Part shown: positions 35,622 to 45,485 of the stretch, in pieces
Numbering within the stretch: the stretch's first letter is position 1
Layout: the number at the start of each line of letters is the position of its first letter
Assembly (NCBI RefSeq): GCF_042485795.1
Contig: NZ_CP169368.1
Span: forward strand, 1,178,001 to 1,242,000
Source of the DNA: Lonepinella sp042485795
GTDB taxonomy: Bacteria > Pseudomonadota > Gammaproteobacteria > Enterobacterales > Pasteurellaceae
Reading direction: 5' to 3'
DNA length: 64,000 nucleotides
Made by a program: the position numbers and the translations under genes
Notes under the pieces: model-generated
What the model saw: only the letters and a program-made list of their open reading frames with translations
What the model was told of the DNA's origin: nothing
Database searches by the model: none

Positions 35622-35630
35622 TGTTTGTCC

Positions 35631-36518
35631 CTATTCATAATATTTGTTAATAGTTTTGCATAAGCCGTTACCAAACACCACGACCACCAGTAAGGAAAGA
35701 ATTATGGCAATGCCAGGTAAAATGACAGTCCAAGGGGCGAGATACACTAATTCTAAACTATCTCGAATCATCGCTCCCCATTCTGGTGTCGGACGTTGAG
35801 CCCCTAAGGCGATAAAACTTAATGCACTAATTTCCATTAATGTGACGGAAAAGGAACGAATAATTTCTTGAATATAACGTACGCAGATATTGGGTAAAAT
35901 GGTTTCTTTGAGTAACTCCAAATTCGATACTCCCTCTAAACGTAACGCCAATACATATTCTTTTTTCAATTCTTGACGTATTGCTTGATAAATTTCATGG
36001 ATAAAGTGCGGTAATAAAGCCAAAAAAATGGCAAGCATGGCGTTTGGCAAACTGGGTTCCATTAAGGTTGCAATGACAATACTAATCAATAAAATTGGAA
36101 TTGACAAAAACGCATCTAAAAAATGCCCTAACATACGAGATTTTAATCCTTTTGACATTCCCGCCATAATTCCTAAAATTCCGCCTAACAGTGAGGCAAA
36201 AAATACTACAATGACACTGGCACCAAAGGTATAGGTGACACCATTGAGCAAACGGCTAAATAAATCTCGTCCAAGATCGTCTGTACCGAAGAAATAGATC
36301 ACTTTCCCTGCACTATTCCAAGATGGAGGGGTTAATTCTTCGCCTAAAAATTGCATATCGCTGCTATATGGTGCTAACCAAGGGGCAAAAATGGCAATGA
36401 GCAATAAGGCAACTGTGGCATAGAAACTAAATAAGGCAACACGATTTTTGCGGAACAGTAACCAAATTTGGTTTAATGTATCGTTTTCACGAAATTCATA
36501 GGGTTCTTTATCTAGCAT
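35631..36518 (-). CDS. sapC: Sap transporter permease SapC
   Basis: Inner-membrane permease, 295 aa, six helices. Family motifs are FFGTDDLGRDLFSRLL, the coupling segment EYVLALRLEGVSNLELLKETILPN (EAA-like loop) and GAQRPTPEWGAMIRDSLELVYLAPWTV. Its start overlaps the end of sapB by 11 bp, suggesting coupled translation. Confidence 0.93.
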   Translation of the reverse strand: MLDKEPYEFRENDTLNQIWLLFRKNRVALFSFYATVALLLIAIFAPWLAPYSSDMQFLGEELTPPSWNSAGKVIYFFGTDDLGRDLFSRLLNGVTYTFGASVIVVFFASLLGGILGIMAGMSKGLKSRMLGHFLDAFLSIPILLISIVIATLMEPSLPNAMLAIFLALLPHFIHEIYQAIRQELKKEYVLALRLEGVSNLELLKETILPNICVRYIQEIIRSFSVTLMEISALSFIALGAQRPTPEWGAMIRDSLELVYLAPWTVILPGIAIILSLLVVVVFGNGLCKTINKYYE

Positions 36519-37479
36519 TATTTAACCATCCTTTTTTGCCGAAAGGGTCGAGTAAAAATAAACCAAAATCAGCCAGAATATTCACGGTAATGATAAATAA
36601 GCCGATAATAATCACACCCACAGCAATGCTATTATAGTCTTGTTGATTCATGGCTAGAATTAACCAACGCCCGATACCAGGCCAAGCGAATGTGGTTTCG
36701 ATTAACATTGATAATGCCAGTGTGAAGGTGATTAAGCGGGGTATTTCTGGAATTAATACTGGTAGTGTATTACGAAATACATAACGGCGTAAAATAGTGA
36801 AATTTGACCATCCTTTGGTCATAGAAAATTTTACATAATTTTGGGATAAAATCCATTCGGTACGTTGTTGCACTAATTTGGTGATTTCCATAGTGGGTGA
36901 AATAGCTAATACTAAAGTCGGTAAGGCTAAATGTTGGAACACATTTTGAATCACTTTAATGCGATAAGGTACATCCATAAACCACACATCAATAGCAGCA
37001 AAGCCAGTAATAGATGGAATTTCGTATAACACATTATATTGTCCTACCGCAGAGATTTCCCAACGATAAACCGCAGTAAAATAGAGCAAAATTGGTGCGA
37101 TCCAAAATACTGGCACTGATACACCGAAAGAAGATAAAGCGTTGATGGTTTTGCCACAAATATGCTTTTTATTAAATGCACCACTAATGCCAACGGGTAC
37201 ACCAAATAAGAAAGCAAGGAAAATAGCGAAGAAACAAAGCTCTAAAGTCGGTGGAAAAACGCTGAAAATAACAGAATTGAGTGAATCCCCACCGTTATAA
37301 GTAATCCCTAAATCGCCTTTTAGCAAGTTTCCTATATAACTGAAATAGCCTGAAAAAAAGTGCGGTTCAGAAAATGAACTATTTGAGGGGTCACGCATAA
37401 AAATGCTATAACTTACCACTGACAATAAAAATAAATTAATAAAAATCAGAAAAATACGGCGACAGAAAGCGTAAATCAT
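36508..37479 (-). CDS. sapB: Sap transporter permease SapB
   Basis: Second permease, 323 aa, with an N-terminal helix (~5-27) and five more. Seen are SYIGNLLKGDLGITYNGG, the coupling loop YVKFSMTKGWSNFTILRRYVFRNTLPVLIPEI and WPGIGRWLILAMNQQDYN, typical of Dpp/Opp-type permeases. The start codon shares one base with the sapA stop codon. Confidence 0.93.
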   Translation of the reverse strand: MIYAFCRRIFLIFINLFLLSVVSYSIFMRDPSNSSFSEPHFFSGYFSYIGNLLKGDLGITYNGGDSLNSVIFSVFPPTLELCFFAIFLAFLFGVPVGISGAFNKKHICGKTINALSSFGVSVPVFWIAPILLYFTAVYRWEISAVGQYNVLYEIPSITGFAAIDVWFMDVPYRIKVIQNVFQHLALPTLVLAISPTMEITKLVQQRTEWILSQNYVKFSMTKGWSNFTILRRYVFRNTLPVLIPEIPRLITFTLALSMLIETTFAWPGIGRWLILAMNQQDYNSIAVGVIIIGLFIITVNILADFGLFLLDPFGKKGWLNNAR

Positions 37480-39182
37480 TATTTATGTCCCCTTATGGAT
37501 AATTTTTCAAAGTAGATATTACCAAAAGGCGTAACTTCAATTCCTCGTATTTTAGCATTAGAGATTAATAAGCGTTTCACATTTGAAATTGGGAAAATGG
37601 GTAATTCCGTTAATATTTCTTGTTGTGCTGAATAGTAATCAGCAGCACGTAATTCGGTATTATTGCTGATCAAGGCTAAATCTAACAGATTATCAAATTT
37701 AGGTGAACACCAGTTAGATAAGTTAGTAATTTCATTGGTGGTATTACAACTTAAAATTGGGCGTAAAAAGCTATCTGGATCTAAGCTACTGGTAAGCCAG
37801 CCACTTAAAATCAAATCGTAATCTTCGGTTTTGTTATTCAGATTTTTCATCAAAAAGTTACGTGAAACGGACCGCACTTTTACTTTCACGCCGACTTTGG
37901 CTAAATCTGATTTAATCATTTCCGCCATTTTTATTGGTGATGGATTATACACCTGTTCTTGATCGACAACCCACATCTCAAGTTTGAGATTTTTATCTTG
38001 CAGTACGGTCTTCGCTTGCTCGGGATCATAGTTATATTTAAAACCATGCAGACTATTACTGGATGCCCAAGATACGGGAGGGATAATCCGATTAGCAATA
38101 GTGGCTGTATCATAATAGATATGTTTAATAATCCGTTCACGGTTGATGGCTTGAGCAATGGCTCGGCGAGTTTCAACATCTTGCATGGTTGGACGTAAGA
38201 AATTAAAGGCAAGGTAAGATAAATTCATTCCGTCAGTCATGGTCATTTGAAAATGTTCATCGTTATTTTTTAATAAACCTAATTGGCTGGGTTCTGGAAA
38301 ACTGGCAATTTGACATTCATTATTGAAAAATTTTGCTAAACGTCCCATTCTATCAGTGGAAAGATCGATCACAATATGCGGAATAGACGGTTTTTTGCTC
38401 CAGTAATGCGAATTACGTTGTAAGCGAATATATTGACTACGGAAATAATCTTTAACTTGATAAGCTCCAGTGCCTACAGGTAGTTCATCTAGTTGGCTAA
38501 GGTTATCATCTGCATTAAGTTGTAAGGCGTATTCTTGTGATAAAATCACTGCATATTGGCTGGCTAAATGCGATAACACGGAAGCATCAGGAGCAAATAA
38601 TTCGATTTTTACAGTGTAAGGATCAACGCTTTCTACTTGCTTAATCTTCTGGCTTAATTTTACGCTCTCAAAATAGGGGAAACGAGATTTTTTGGCTAAT
38701 TCGTGGAAAATCTGATACTGACGTTTTACTTTTTCATTATCATTTGTGGCAAATTCAGGTAATGCGGTATTATGCCCAAGTACACGATTTAATGAAAATA
38801 CCACATCATCTGCATTCAGATTACGTGTAGGTGTGAACCATGGGGTATGATGAAATTGCACGCCTTTACGCAAATGAATGGTAATAAATTTGCCGTCCGT
38901 TGAAATCGTATAGGATTGTGCTAGGGACGGTTCGACTTTGGCACTATTATTATGGGGTTCAAACAATTTATTATAGATTTGTTCTGTTACCACATTCATG
39001 TTGGTGCCAGCATCTGCGGTTTGTGGATTAAAGGAAAATCCACTGGCATTAGTACAGTAAATTAATCCATTTTCTGATATAATTTCAGGGATTTTGGGGG
39101 CTGAGAACGCTATTTGCGTTGTACCAAACAGCCAAAGCAACATTAGAAAATGAACGATATGGAAACGAAATATATTAAGCAT
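37479..39182 (-). CDS. sapA: Sap transporter periplasmic binding protein SapA
   Basis: Family-5 solute-binding protein of 567 aa that binds the peptide or haem. Signal peptide to about residue 28 (IAFSA). Conserved parts: GLIYCTNASGFSFNPQTADAG, VTEQIYNKLFEPHN, LRKGVQFHHTPWFTP and ADDVVFSLNRVL near the N-terminus, RMGRLAKFFNNECQIASFPEPSQL in the middle and YDLILSGWLTSSLDPDSFLRPILSC later. First gene of the operon; divergent from ycjX across 64 bp. Confidence 0.95.
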   Translation of the reverse strand: MLNIFRFHIVHFLMLLWLFGTTQIAFSAPKIPEIISENGLIYCTNASGFSFNPQTADAGTNMNVVTEQIYNKLFEPHNNSAKVEPSLAQSYTISTDGKFITIHLRKGVQFHHTPWFTPTRNLNADDVVFSLNRVLGHNTALPEFATNDNEKVKRQYQIFHELAKKSRFPYFESVKLSQKIKQVESVDPYTVKIELFAPDASVLSHLASQYAVILSQEYALQLNADDNLSQLDELPVGTGAYQVKDYFRSQYIRLQRNSHYWSKKPSIPHIVIDLSTDRMGRLAKFFNNECQIASFPEPSQLGLLKNNDEHFQMTMTDGMNLSYLAFNFLRPTMQDVETRRAIAQAINRERIIKHIYYDTATIANRIIPPVSWASSNSLHGFKYNYDPEQAKTVLQDKNLKLEMWVVDQEQVYNPSPIKMAEMIKSDLAKVGVKVKVRSVSRNFLMKNLNNKTEDYDLILSGWLTSSLDPDSFLRPILSCNTTNEITNLSNWCSPKFDNLLDLALISNNTELRAADYYSAQQEILTELPIFPISNVKRLLISNAKIRGIEVTPFGNIYFEKLSIRGHK

Positions 39183-39246
39183 AAATTAAGTTATTCGTGA
39201 TAAATTAGTTTAATTTTATAGGATTTATGCCGAGATTAAAAATAAA

Positions 39247-40656
39247 ATGTTCAATACCTTACAAAAAGAAATCAATCAATTTATTGACCGCGGTTTAGAT
39301 CGCAGTTTGCGTATCGCCGTTACAGGGTTAAGTCAAAGTGGTAAAACTGCTTTCATCACTAGCTTTATCAATCAGTTGTTACATATTAACCGAGTAGATA
39401 ATGCTCATCTGCCATTATTTGATGCAGCTCGTCATCATCGAATTTTAGGGGTGAAACGTATTGCTCAACAGGATTTAAGTGTGCCACGTTTTGAATATGA
39501 GCGTAATTTAGCAGAATTAATGCAAAAACCACCGCACTTTCCACAATCTACACGGGGTGTGAGTGAAACTCGGTTAGCTATTCGTTATCAACGTCAAAGT
39601 GGCTTAATGAGCTATTTAAAAGAAACGGGTACGCTTTATATTGATATTTTTGATTATCCTGGTGAATGGTTGCTTGATTTACCTTTATTAGGATTAAATT
39701 ATCAACAATGGTCGCTAGAATTGGCACAATTATTTAATCAGAAAAAACAGCATTTAGCTCAAATTTGGTTAGATAAGGCTAAAAAATTAGATTTAACTGC
39801 GGTGGCAAATGAAGATGTTTTAGCTGAATTAGCACAGGATTACACCGATTATTTACAAGCCTGTAAAGCACAAGGTTTACATTTTATTCAACCAGGACGA
39901 TTTGTGTTACCCGCAGAATTGGAGGGAGCACCAGCATTACAGTTTTTTCCATTATTACAGCTTACTAATGAACAATGGAAACAGTTGAAAAATAATGCGA
40001 GTTCAAACAGTTATTTTGCGGTACTAGAAAAGCGTTATGAGTATTATCGCAATAAAATTGTGAAAAAATTCTATCAGGATTATTTTGCGAATTTTGATCG
40101 TCAAGTAATTTTAGCTGATTGCTTAACGCCATTAAATCATAGCCGTCAAGCCTTTGATGATATGCAAGAGGGCTTAACCCAACTGTTCAAAAATTTCCAT
40201 TATGGTAAACGCCATTTGTTAAGCCGATTATTTTCACCACGCATTGATAAACTAATGTTTATTGCTACTAAAGCAGATCATATTACCAGCGATCAACTTC
40301 CAAATTTAATGAGTTTAATGCGACATTTAGTGCAAAAAGGCGGTAGTTATGTGGAATTTGAAGGGATTGAAACAGAATACAGTGCGATTGCCTCTATTCG
40401 AGCTACCAAACAGGTGAGTGTGACGCAGAACGGGCAGAAATTCAAAGCTATTCAAGGAATACGTTCTAGTGATTTGCAACAGGTTACGGTTTTTCCTGGT
40501 TCTGTGCCGATGAAAGTGCCAAATGAAGAATTTTGGCAAACCAATAAATTTGAATTTGACCAGTTTGAACCGCAACCTTTAGAACAAGGTGAAAACATAC
40601 CGCACTTACGCATGGATACGGTGTTGCAGTTTTTACTTGGTGATAAATTAGATTAG
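39247..40656 (+). CDS. ycjX: YcjX-family P-loop protein (DUF463)
   Basis: A 469-aa predicted GTPase/ATPase of stress loci. Walker A is GLSQSGKTAF (residues ~29-38); GVSETRLAIRY and the segment LYIDIFDYPGEWLLDLPL contain the switch-like D-Y-P-G-E. KADHIT near 344 resembles a guanine-specificity motif. Partner of YcjF; together they sit next to tyrR as in E. coli. The job is unknown, possibly at the inner membrane. Confidence 0.93.
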   Translation: MFNTLQKEINQFIDRGLDRSLRIAVTGLSQSGKTAFITSFINQLLHINRVDNAHLPLFDAARHHRILGVKRIAQQDLSVPRFEYERNLAELMQKPPHFPQSTRGVSETRLAIRYQRQSGLMSYLKETGTLYIDIFDYPGEWLLDLPLLGLNYQQWSLELAQLFNQKKQHLAQIWLDKAKKLDLTAVANEDVLAELAQDYTDYLQACKAQGLHFIQPGRFVLPAELEGAPALQFFPLLQLTNEQWKQLKNNASSNSYFAVLEKRYEYYRNKIVKKFYQDYFANFDRQVILADCLTPLNHSRQAFDDMQEGLTQLFKNFHYGKRHLLSRLFSPRIDKLMFIATKADHITSDQLPNLMSLMRHLVQKGGSYVEFEGIETEYSAIASIRATKQVSVTQNGQKFKAIQGIRSSDLQQVTVFPGSVPMKVPNEEFWQTNKFEFDQFEPQPLEQGENIPHLRMDTVLQFLLGDKLD

Positions 40657-40666
40657 GAAATACATA

Positions 40667-41746
40667 ATGAACGATAAAATCATTTTTGACGATATTCAAT
40701 CTCCAGAATCCGTACAAACTTTCCAATCAAAACAAGAATTTAGTCAAACTGATGGGAATATTGAAATAGATAATGACCCTTTAGAGGGAGAATTACTGGA
40801 TGACAAATTTGAACAAGCGATTGGAGCAAAACCCAACTGGTGGCTTCGAGTTTTAATGGCAGTGTTTGGCTTATTGCTGATTGCTACGGTGGCACAATCT
40901 ATTCAATGGATAGTGGACACTTGGCAACAACATCAATGGATTTATTTTGTATTTGCGTTAGTCAGCTTTTTTGTGGTGGGACTTGGTTTAGCTGCTATTG
41001 CTAAAGAGTTTTTACGCCTGCGGAATTTACGTCAACATTTGTTAATGCAGCAACAAAGTGCTAATTTACAGCGGCAAAATGCAAAAAGTGCGGTGCAATT
41101 TAGTGAAGATTTTTCTAATGAAGAATGTCAGGCATTTTGTTTAAAAGTCGCTGAATCAATGCAACTTGATCCACAACAGCCTACTATTATTCAATGGCAA
41201 AAACAAATTTCAGAAAGCCATAATGCTCAAGAAGTGGGCTTTTTATTTAGTCAAACTGTAATGCAACCCTTTGATAAAAAAGCGAAACAACTGATTACTA
41301 AAAATGCCATAGAAAGTGCTGTGGTGATTGCGGTGAGTCCGTTAGCCGTAGTGGATACCTTTTTTATGGCGTGGCGGAATATTCGCTTGATTAATCAAAT
41401 TGCTCGTTTATATGGCATTGAACTTGGTTATTTTAGCCGTTTACGTTTAATGAAATTAGTGTTGATGAATATGGCATTGACAGGGGCAACGGAACTCATT
41501 CAAGAAGTTGGGATGGACTGGCTTTCACAGGATATGATGGCAAAATTATCGGCACGGGTTGGACAAGGTATTGGGGCAGGTTTATTAACCGCTCGTTTAG
41601 GCATTAAAACGATGGAATTTTGCCGACCGTTGGCATTCCAAAAACAGGAAAAACTACGCTTAAGCCACATTCATAGAGAAATATTAAGCCATTTAAAATC
41701 GACTATCTTGACCTCCAGCAAAATCAAACAACAGGAAAGATTGTAA
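40667..41746 (+). CDS. ycjF: YcjF inner-membrane protein (UPF0283, DUF697)
   Basis: A 359-aa protein with two transmembrane helices at about residues 63-82 and 95-115, preceded by an acidic cytoplasmic start, and a C-terminal DUF697 helical part (VVIAVSPLAVVDTFFMAWRNIRLINQIARLYGIELGYFSRLRLMK). It starts 10 bp after ycjX and is surely co-expressed. Role unknown. Confidence 0.92.
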   Translation: MNDKIIFDDIQSPESVQTFQSKQEFSQTDGNIEIDNDPLEGELLDDKFEQAIGAKPNWWLRVLMAVFGLLLIATVAQSIQWIVDTWQQHQWIYFVFALVSFFVVGLGLAAIAKEFLRLRNLRQHLLMQQQSANLQRQNAKSAVQFSEDFSNEECQAFCLKVAESMQLDPQQPTIIQWQKQISESHNAQEVGFLFSQTVMQPFDKKAKQLITKNAIESAVVIAVSPLAVVDTFFMAWRNIRLINQIARLYGIELGYFSRLRLMKLVLMNMALTGATELIQEVGMDWLSQDMMAKLSARVGQGIGAGLLTARLGIKTMEFCRPLAFQKQEKLRLSHIHREILSHLKSTILTSSKIKQQERL

Positions 41747-41815
41747 AGATTAATTGACGATTTCGCCTTTTTGTTTTACATTTTAGCCATCGAAATTTGT
41801 TAAGAGAAAGCAAAA

Positions 41816-42787
41816 ATGACCGAAAATACACCGCACTTTATGCCAACCTTTGCTGATATTGTGGCTCATAGCGACAAAATGCAGGCTTTAGTGGCTAAAG
41901 CCCAAAAATTTGCTTTGCTTAATGCTCCTTTGTTAATTCAAGGTGAAACGGGAACAGGGAAAGATTTAATCGCTAAAGCCTGCCATCAAGCTAGTAAGCG
42001 TAAAGCGAATAAATTTATTGCGGTAAATTGTGCTGGTTTGCCGAGCGAAGATGCGGAAAGTGAAATGTTCGGGCAAGCTAAAGGGGATAAAACCAGTATT
42101 GGTTTTTTTGAATATGCAGACGGTGGCACAGTATTATTAGACAGTGTGGCTGAATTATCTTTACCCTTACAAGCCAAATTATTGCGTTTTCTCACCGATG
42201 GCACATTCCGCCGAGTGGGCGAAGAACAAGAGCATTATGCGGATGTGCGAGTGATTTGTACCGCTCTACAATCCTTGCAATATGCGGTGCAACAAGGCAA
42301 AGTGCGGAGCGATTTATTTCATCGTTTAAACGTACTCACCCTTGATGTTCCGCCATTACGAGAACGCCAACAGGACATTAAACCGCTCACCCAATTATTT
42401 ATCCAGCAAATCAGCCAAAATCTCAATATTTCTGCACCGAAGTTTACGCCTGATTTTATTACTTATTTACAGCACTATAATTGGTCAGGCAATGTACGAG
42501 AATTATATAACGCCCTGTATCGTGCCTGTTCACTTGCCGAAAATCATCAACTGAATATACAAGGATTAAATTTACCCGACAAACCTACCCAGCCAGTTGA
42601 GATTAGAACCTTTTCACTGGATCAATTTAGCCATCAAACGCTCGATCAAATTATGGCAAATTTCGAACATCAGGTGTTAAGTGAATTTTACAAAAAATAT
42701 CCGAGTACCCGAAAACTTGCTACCAGATTGGGGCTATCACATACAGCGATTGCAAATAAGTTGAAAACCTATGGGATCGGAAAATAA
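41816..42787 (+). CDS. tyrR: Aromatic amino acid regulator TyrR, short form
   Basis: A 323-aa form lacking the N-terminal ACT and PAS domains of the ~510-aa E. coli protein, as known for Haemophilus TyrR. An AAA+ domain fills residues ~15-240: Walker A GETGTGKDLIAK, Walker B GGTVLLDSV, LPPLRERQQDI-like (VPPLRERQQDI). In place of GAFTGA there is GQAKGDKTSIG, so it should not activate sigma-54 polymerase. A Fis-type helix-turn-helix closes it (TRKLATRLGLSHTAIANKLK). Tail to tail with hflX. Confidence 0.92.
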   Translation: MTENTPHFMPTFADIVAHSDKMQALVAKAQKFALLNAPLLIQGETGTGKDLIAKACHQASKRKANKFIAVNCAGLPSEDAESEMFGQAKGDKTSIGFFEYADGGTVLLDSVAELSLPLQAKLLRFLTDGTFRRVGEEQEHYADVRVICTALQSLQYAVQQGKVRSDLFHRLNVLTLDVPPLRERQQDIKPLTQLFIQQISQNLNISAPKFTPDFITYLQHYNWSGNVRELYNALYRACSLAENHQLNIQGLNLPDKPTQPVEIRTFSLDQFSHQTLDQIMANFEHQVLSEFYKKYPSTRKLATRLGLSHTAIANKLKTYGIGK

Positions 42788-42801
42788 GTCATGCCGTCTA
42801 A

Positions 42802-44160
42802 TTAACAGTTGAAAGTTTTTAAGTCTGCAAACTTCTTTACCAATTTCAACCATTCTATTTGATCAATTTCAATTTGAAGTTGATATTCCCCGATGTCATT
42901 TATTTGTTCGTGTCGAACACAATTCAGTTGATAAAAGGCATGGCGGATTTTGCCTTGTTGGGAGGATAGTGTGATATTGAGTGATAAGATAGTATTTTTT
43001 AAGCGTTGGCGAATAGCGTCTAGTAATAAATCAATACCGATGCCAGATTGTGCTGAAAGATAAACTGCAACAGGTTGGTTTTCTTCATTATATTCAATAT
43101 GTGCTGGCACATTTTCTAGCTGATCAATTTTATTATAAACCAATAAGGTTGGTACATTATCAGCCTTGATCTCTTGTAAAACATCATTGACCGCTTGAAT
43201 ATTTTCCAATTTGCGAGTGTCGGCACTGTCCACAACATGTAGTAATAAGCTGGCATCGGTGGTTTCTTGTAAAGTGGATTTAAAGGCAGAAACTAAATCG
43301 TGAGGTAAATCACGCACAAAGCCGACTGTATCCGCTAAAATAGTGGTACCAACATCTTGAATAGACAATCGACGTAAAGTCGGATCAAGGGTGGCAAAGA
43401 GTTGATCGGCAACATATACATCCGCTTGGGTGATTTGATTAAATAGTGTCGATTTTCCCGCATTGGTATAGCCTACCAAAGAAATCGTGGGAATATCAGC
43501 TTTTTGGCGAGTTTGGCGATTTTGATTACGCTGTTTTGCCACTTTTTCTAGGCGATTTTGTAATTGAGCAATTCGCACTTTGATTAAACGGCGATCAGTT
43601 TCTAATTGAGTTTCCCCTGGTCCTCGCAAGCCAACCGCCCCTTTTTGTTGGTCTAGACCTGTTTTACGGCGGACTAGGCGAGTAGCAAGATGTTTCAGTT
43701 GAGCCAGTTCGACTTGCAATTTGCCCTCATGTGATCTGGCTCGTTGAGCAAAAATATCTAAAATTAGCCCCGTTCGATCCACTACACGACAATGGCATAG
43801 GCTTTCTAAATTTCGAGTTTGTGCGGGTGTGAGCTGATGGTTGACTAAAATCACATCGGCATTGTGTAATTCCACAGCTTGTGCAATTTCTTCCGCTTTG
43901 CCTTGACCTACAAAATATTTAGCTTGTGGTGTAGAGCGAGCGGTAGTAATTAGTTGGGCAATATCCACTTGAGCAGATTTAGCCAGTAGTTGAAATTCAT
44001 TGAGATCGTCAAGATTTTTATGTTGCGAAAAAAAGACGTGGACAATGATAGCACGATCTGGAGTAGTGTTTGTTTGAGAATAAACGAAATCAGAAAATGC
44101 GGTAGAAATTGTTGGATTTTCTACCACATTTTTAATTTCTGTAATATGAATAGATGTCAA
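42802..44160 (-). CDS. hflX: Ribosome-associated GTPase HflX
   Basis: A 452-aa Obg-HflX GTPase that splits stalled ribosomes. The N-terminal HflX domain has KYFVGQGKAEEIA and FAQRARSHEGKLQVELAQL, with RGPGETQLETDRR. The G domain starts GYTNAGKSTLFN (G1), then LDPTLRRL, DTVGFVRDLP (G3) and YNKIDQ (G4). The N-terminus of ~40 residues before DRAIIVHVFF is longer than usual; no other start codon is evident. Last gene of the tsaE-amiB-mutL-miaA-hfq-hflX cluster. Confidence 0.95.
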   Translation of the reverse strand: MTSIHITEIKNVVENPTISTAFSDFVYSQTNTTPDRAIIVHVFFSQHKNLDDLNEFQLLAKSAQVDIAQLITTARSTPQAKYFVGQGKAEEIAQAVELHNADVILVNHQLTPAQTRNLESLCHCRVVDRTGLILDIFAQRARSHEGKLQVELAQLKHLATRLVRRKTGLDQQKGAVGLRGPGETQLETDRRLIKVRIAQLQNRLEKVAKQRNQNRQTRQKADIPTISLVGYTNAGKSTLFNQITQADVYVADQLFATLDPTLRRLSIQDVGTTILADTVGFVRDLPHDLVSAFKSTLQETTDASLLLHVVDSADTRKLENIQAVNDVLQEIKADNVPTLLVYNKIDQLENVPAHIEYNEENQPVAVYLSAQSGIGIDLLLDAIRQRLKNTILSLNITLSSQQGKIRHAFYQLNCVRHEQINDIGEYQLQIEIDQIEWLKLVKKFADLKTFNC

Positions 44161-44184
44161 TATTATGCCATTTCTATGCCGTAA

Positions 44185-44469
44185 TTAGGCAACGACAGGA
44201 TCAACTGTATCCGTAGGTTGTGTCGTTGGCTGGTGTTGTGTCTGCTGAGGATTATTATGATGCGACACTGAACGAGCTGGCACAACCGTTGAAATAGCGT
44301 GTTTGTAAACCATTTGATTAACTGTATTTTTTAACAAAATCACAAATTGGTCGAAAGACTCAATTTGTCCTTGTAATTTGATACCATTGACTAAATAAAT
44401 TGATACTGGAATACGCTCACGACGGAGTGCGTTCAAGTAAGGATCTTGTAATGATTGCCCTTTTGCCAT
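44185..44469 (-). CDS. hfq: RNA chaperone Hfq
   Basis: Hexameric Sm-like chaperone that pairs small RNAs with mRNAs. The 94-aa product starts MAKGQSLQDPYLNALRRERIPVSIYLVNGIKL at 44469, with AAGGAAAA before it; the open frame 12 codons longer is not used. Sm1 and Sm2 motifs (FDQFVILLKN, VYKHAISTVVP) are intact. The C-terminal tail is rich in His, Gln and Thr. Sits between miaA and hflX as usual. Confidence 0.97.
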   Translation of the reverse strand: MAKGQSLQDPYLNALRRERIPVSIYLVNGIKLQGQIESFDQFVILLKNTVNQMVYKHAISTVVPARSVSHHNNPQQTQHQPTTQPTDTVDPVVA

Positions 44470-44529
44470 TTTATTTTCCTTCTTATTATTGTTGTATGTT
44501 AGCACGTTCTGACTAACTATTTCACTATA

Positions 44530-45471
44530 TCAAGTTTGCATAGCAAGATCAAAGGCTTGTTGCACCTTTTTAAGATTTTGTTCATTTTGTAGGCTATCTA
44601 GCCACTGAATTGGCGTTTTCCAACCACGTAACCATGTAATTTGTCGTTTAGCAAGTTGTCTTGTGGCACAAATACCCCGATAAATAGCTTCATCTAAATT
44701 ATAATCACCACGCAAATGTTCCCACATTTGACGATAACCCACACAACGAATAGACGGCAAATTAATATGTAAATCTGGGCGAGCATATAATTTCTCTACT
44801 TCGGCTTGAAAGCCTTGGTCAATCATTTTGTGAAAACGCTGCTCAATATGTTGATGTAACACTTGTCGATTTTCGGGGGCAATAGCAAATTGCAAAATAT
44901 GATAGGGGAGTGTATCACCTTTTTGTTCAGTAAGTTCGGTGAGGGTTTTTCCCGTGAGATAAAATACTTCCAATGCACGGCTAATGCGTTGGCTATCATT
45001 TGGATTAATCCTGTTTGCTGATACAGGATCGATTTGAGCTAATTCTTGATGTAAAGTTGCCCAACCCATTTTTTCCGCTTTGCGTTCAATGTCTGTACGC
45101 ACGCTTTCATCTGCATTGGGTAAGGGGGAAAGCCCTTCCAGTAGGGCTTTGTAATACAACATTGTACCACCTACCAGTAAGGGAATTTTGCCTTTAGCAG
45201 TAATTTCAGCCATTTCTCGTAACGCATCAATACGGAAATTCATGGCAGAATAGCTTTCTGCAGGATCGAGAATATCAATTAAACGGTGTGGAGCTTGGGC
45301 TAATTCTTCAGCACTGGGTTTCGCCGTGCCAATATCCATTCCCTTATAAATCAAGGCACTATCCACACTAATAATTTCCACAGGCAAGGTTTGATATAAG
45401 CGAATGGCTAAATTAGTTTTACCTGATGCGGTGGGACCCATCAGAAAAATGGCGGTTGGTTTATTTGACAT
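44530..45471 (-). CDS. miaA: tRNA dimethylallyltransferase
   Basis: Puts the isopentenyl group on A37 of tRNAs that read codons starting with U. 313 aa. Walker A-like GPTASGKTNLA (residues ~12-22), ISVDSALIYKGMDIGTAKPS, FRIDALREM, LVGGTMLYYKALLEGLS and IRCVGYRQMWEHLRG are all present. Follows mutL by 14 bp. Confidence 0.97.
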   Translation of the reverse strand: MSNKPTAIFLMGPTASGKTNLAIRLYQTLPVEIISVDSALIYKGMDIGTAKPSAEELAQAPHRLIDILDPAESYSAMNFRIDALREMAEITAKGKIPLLVGGTMLYYKALLEGLSPLPNADESVRTDIERKAEKMGWATLHQELAQIDPVSANRINPNDSQRISRALEVFYLTGKTLTELTEQKGDTLPYHILQFAIAPENRQVLHQHIEQRFHKMIDQGFQAEVEKLYARPDLHINLPSIRCVGYRQMWEHLRGDYNLDEAIYRGICATRQLAKRQITWLRGWKTPIQWLDSLQNEQNLKKVQQAFDLAMQT

Positions 45472-45485
45472 TGCTACATTTTTCC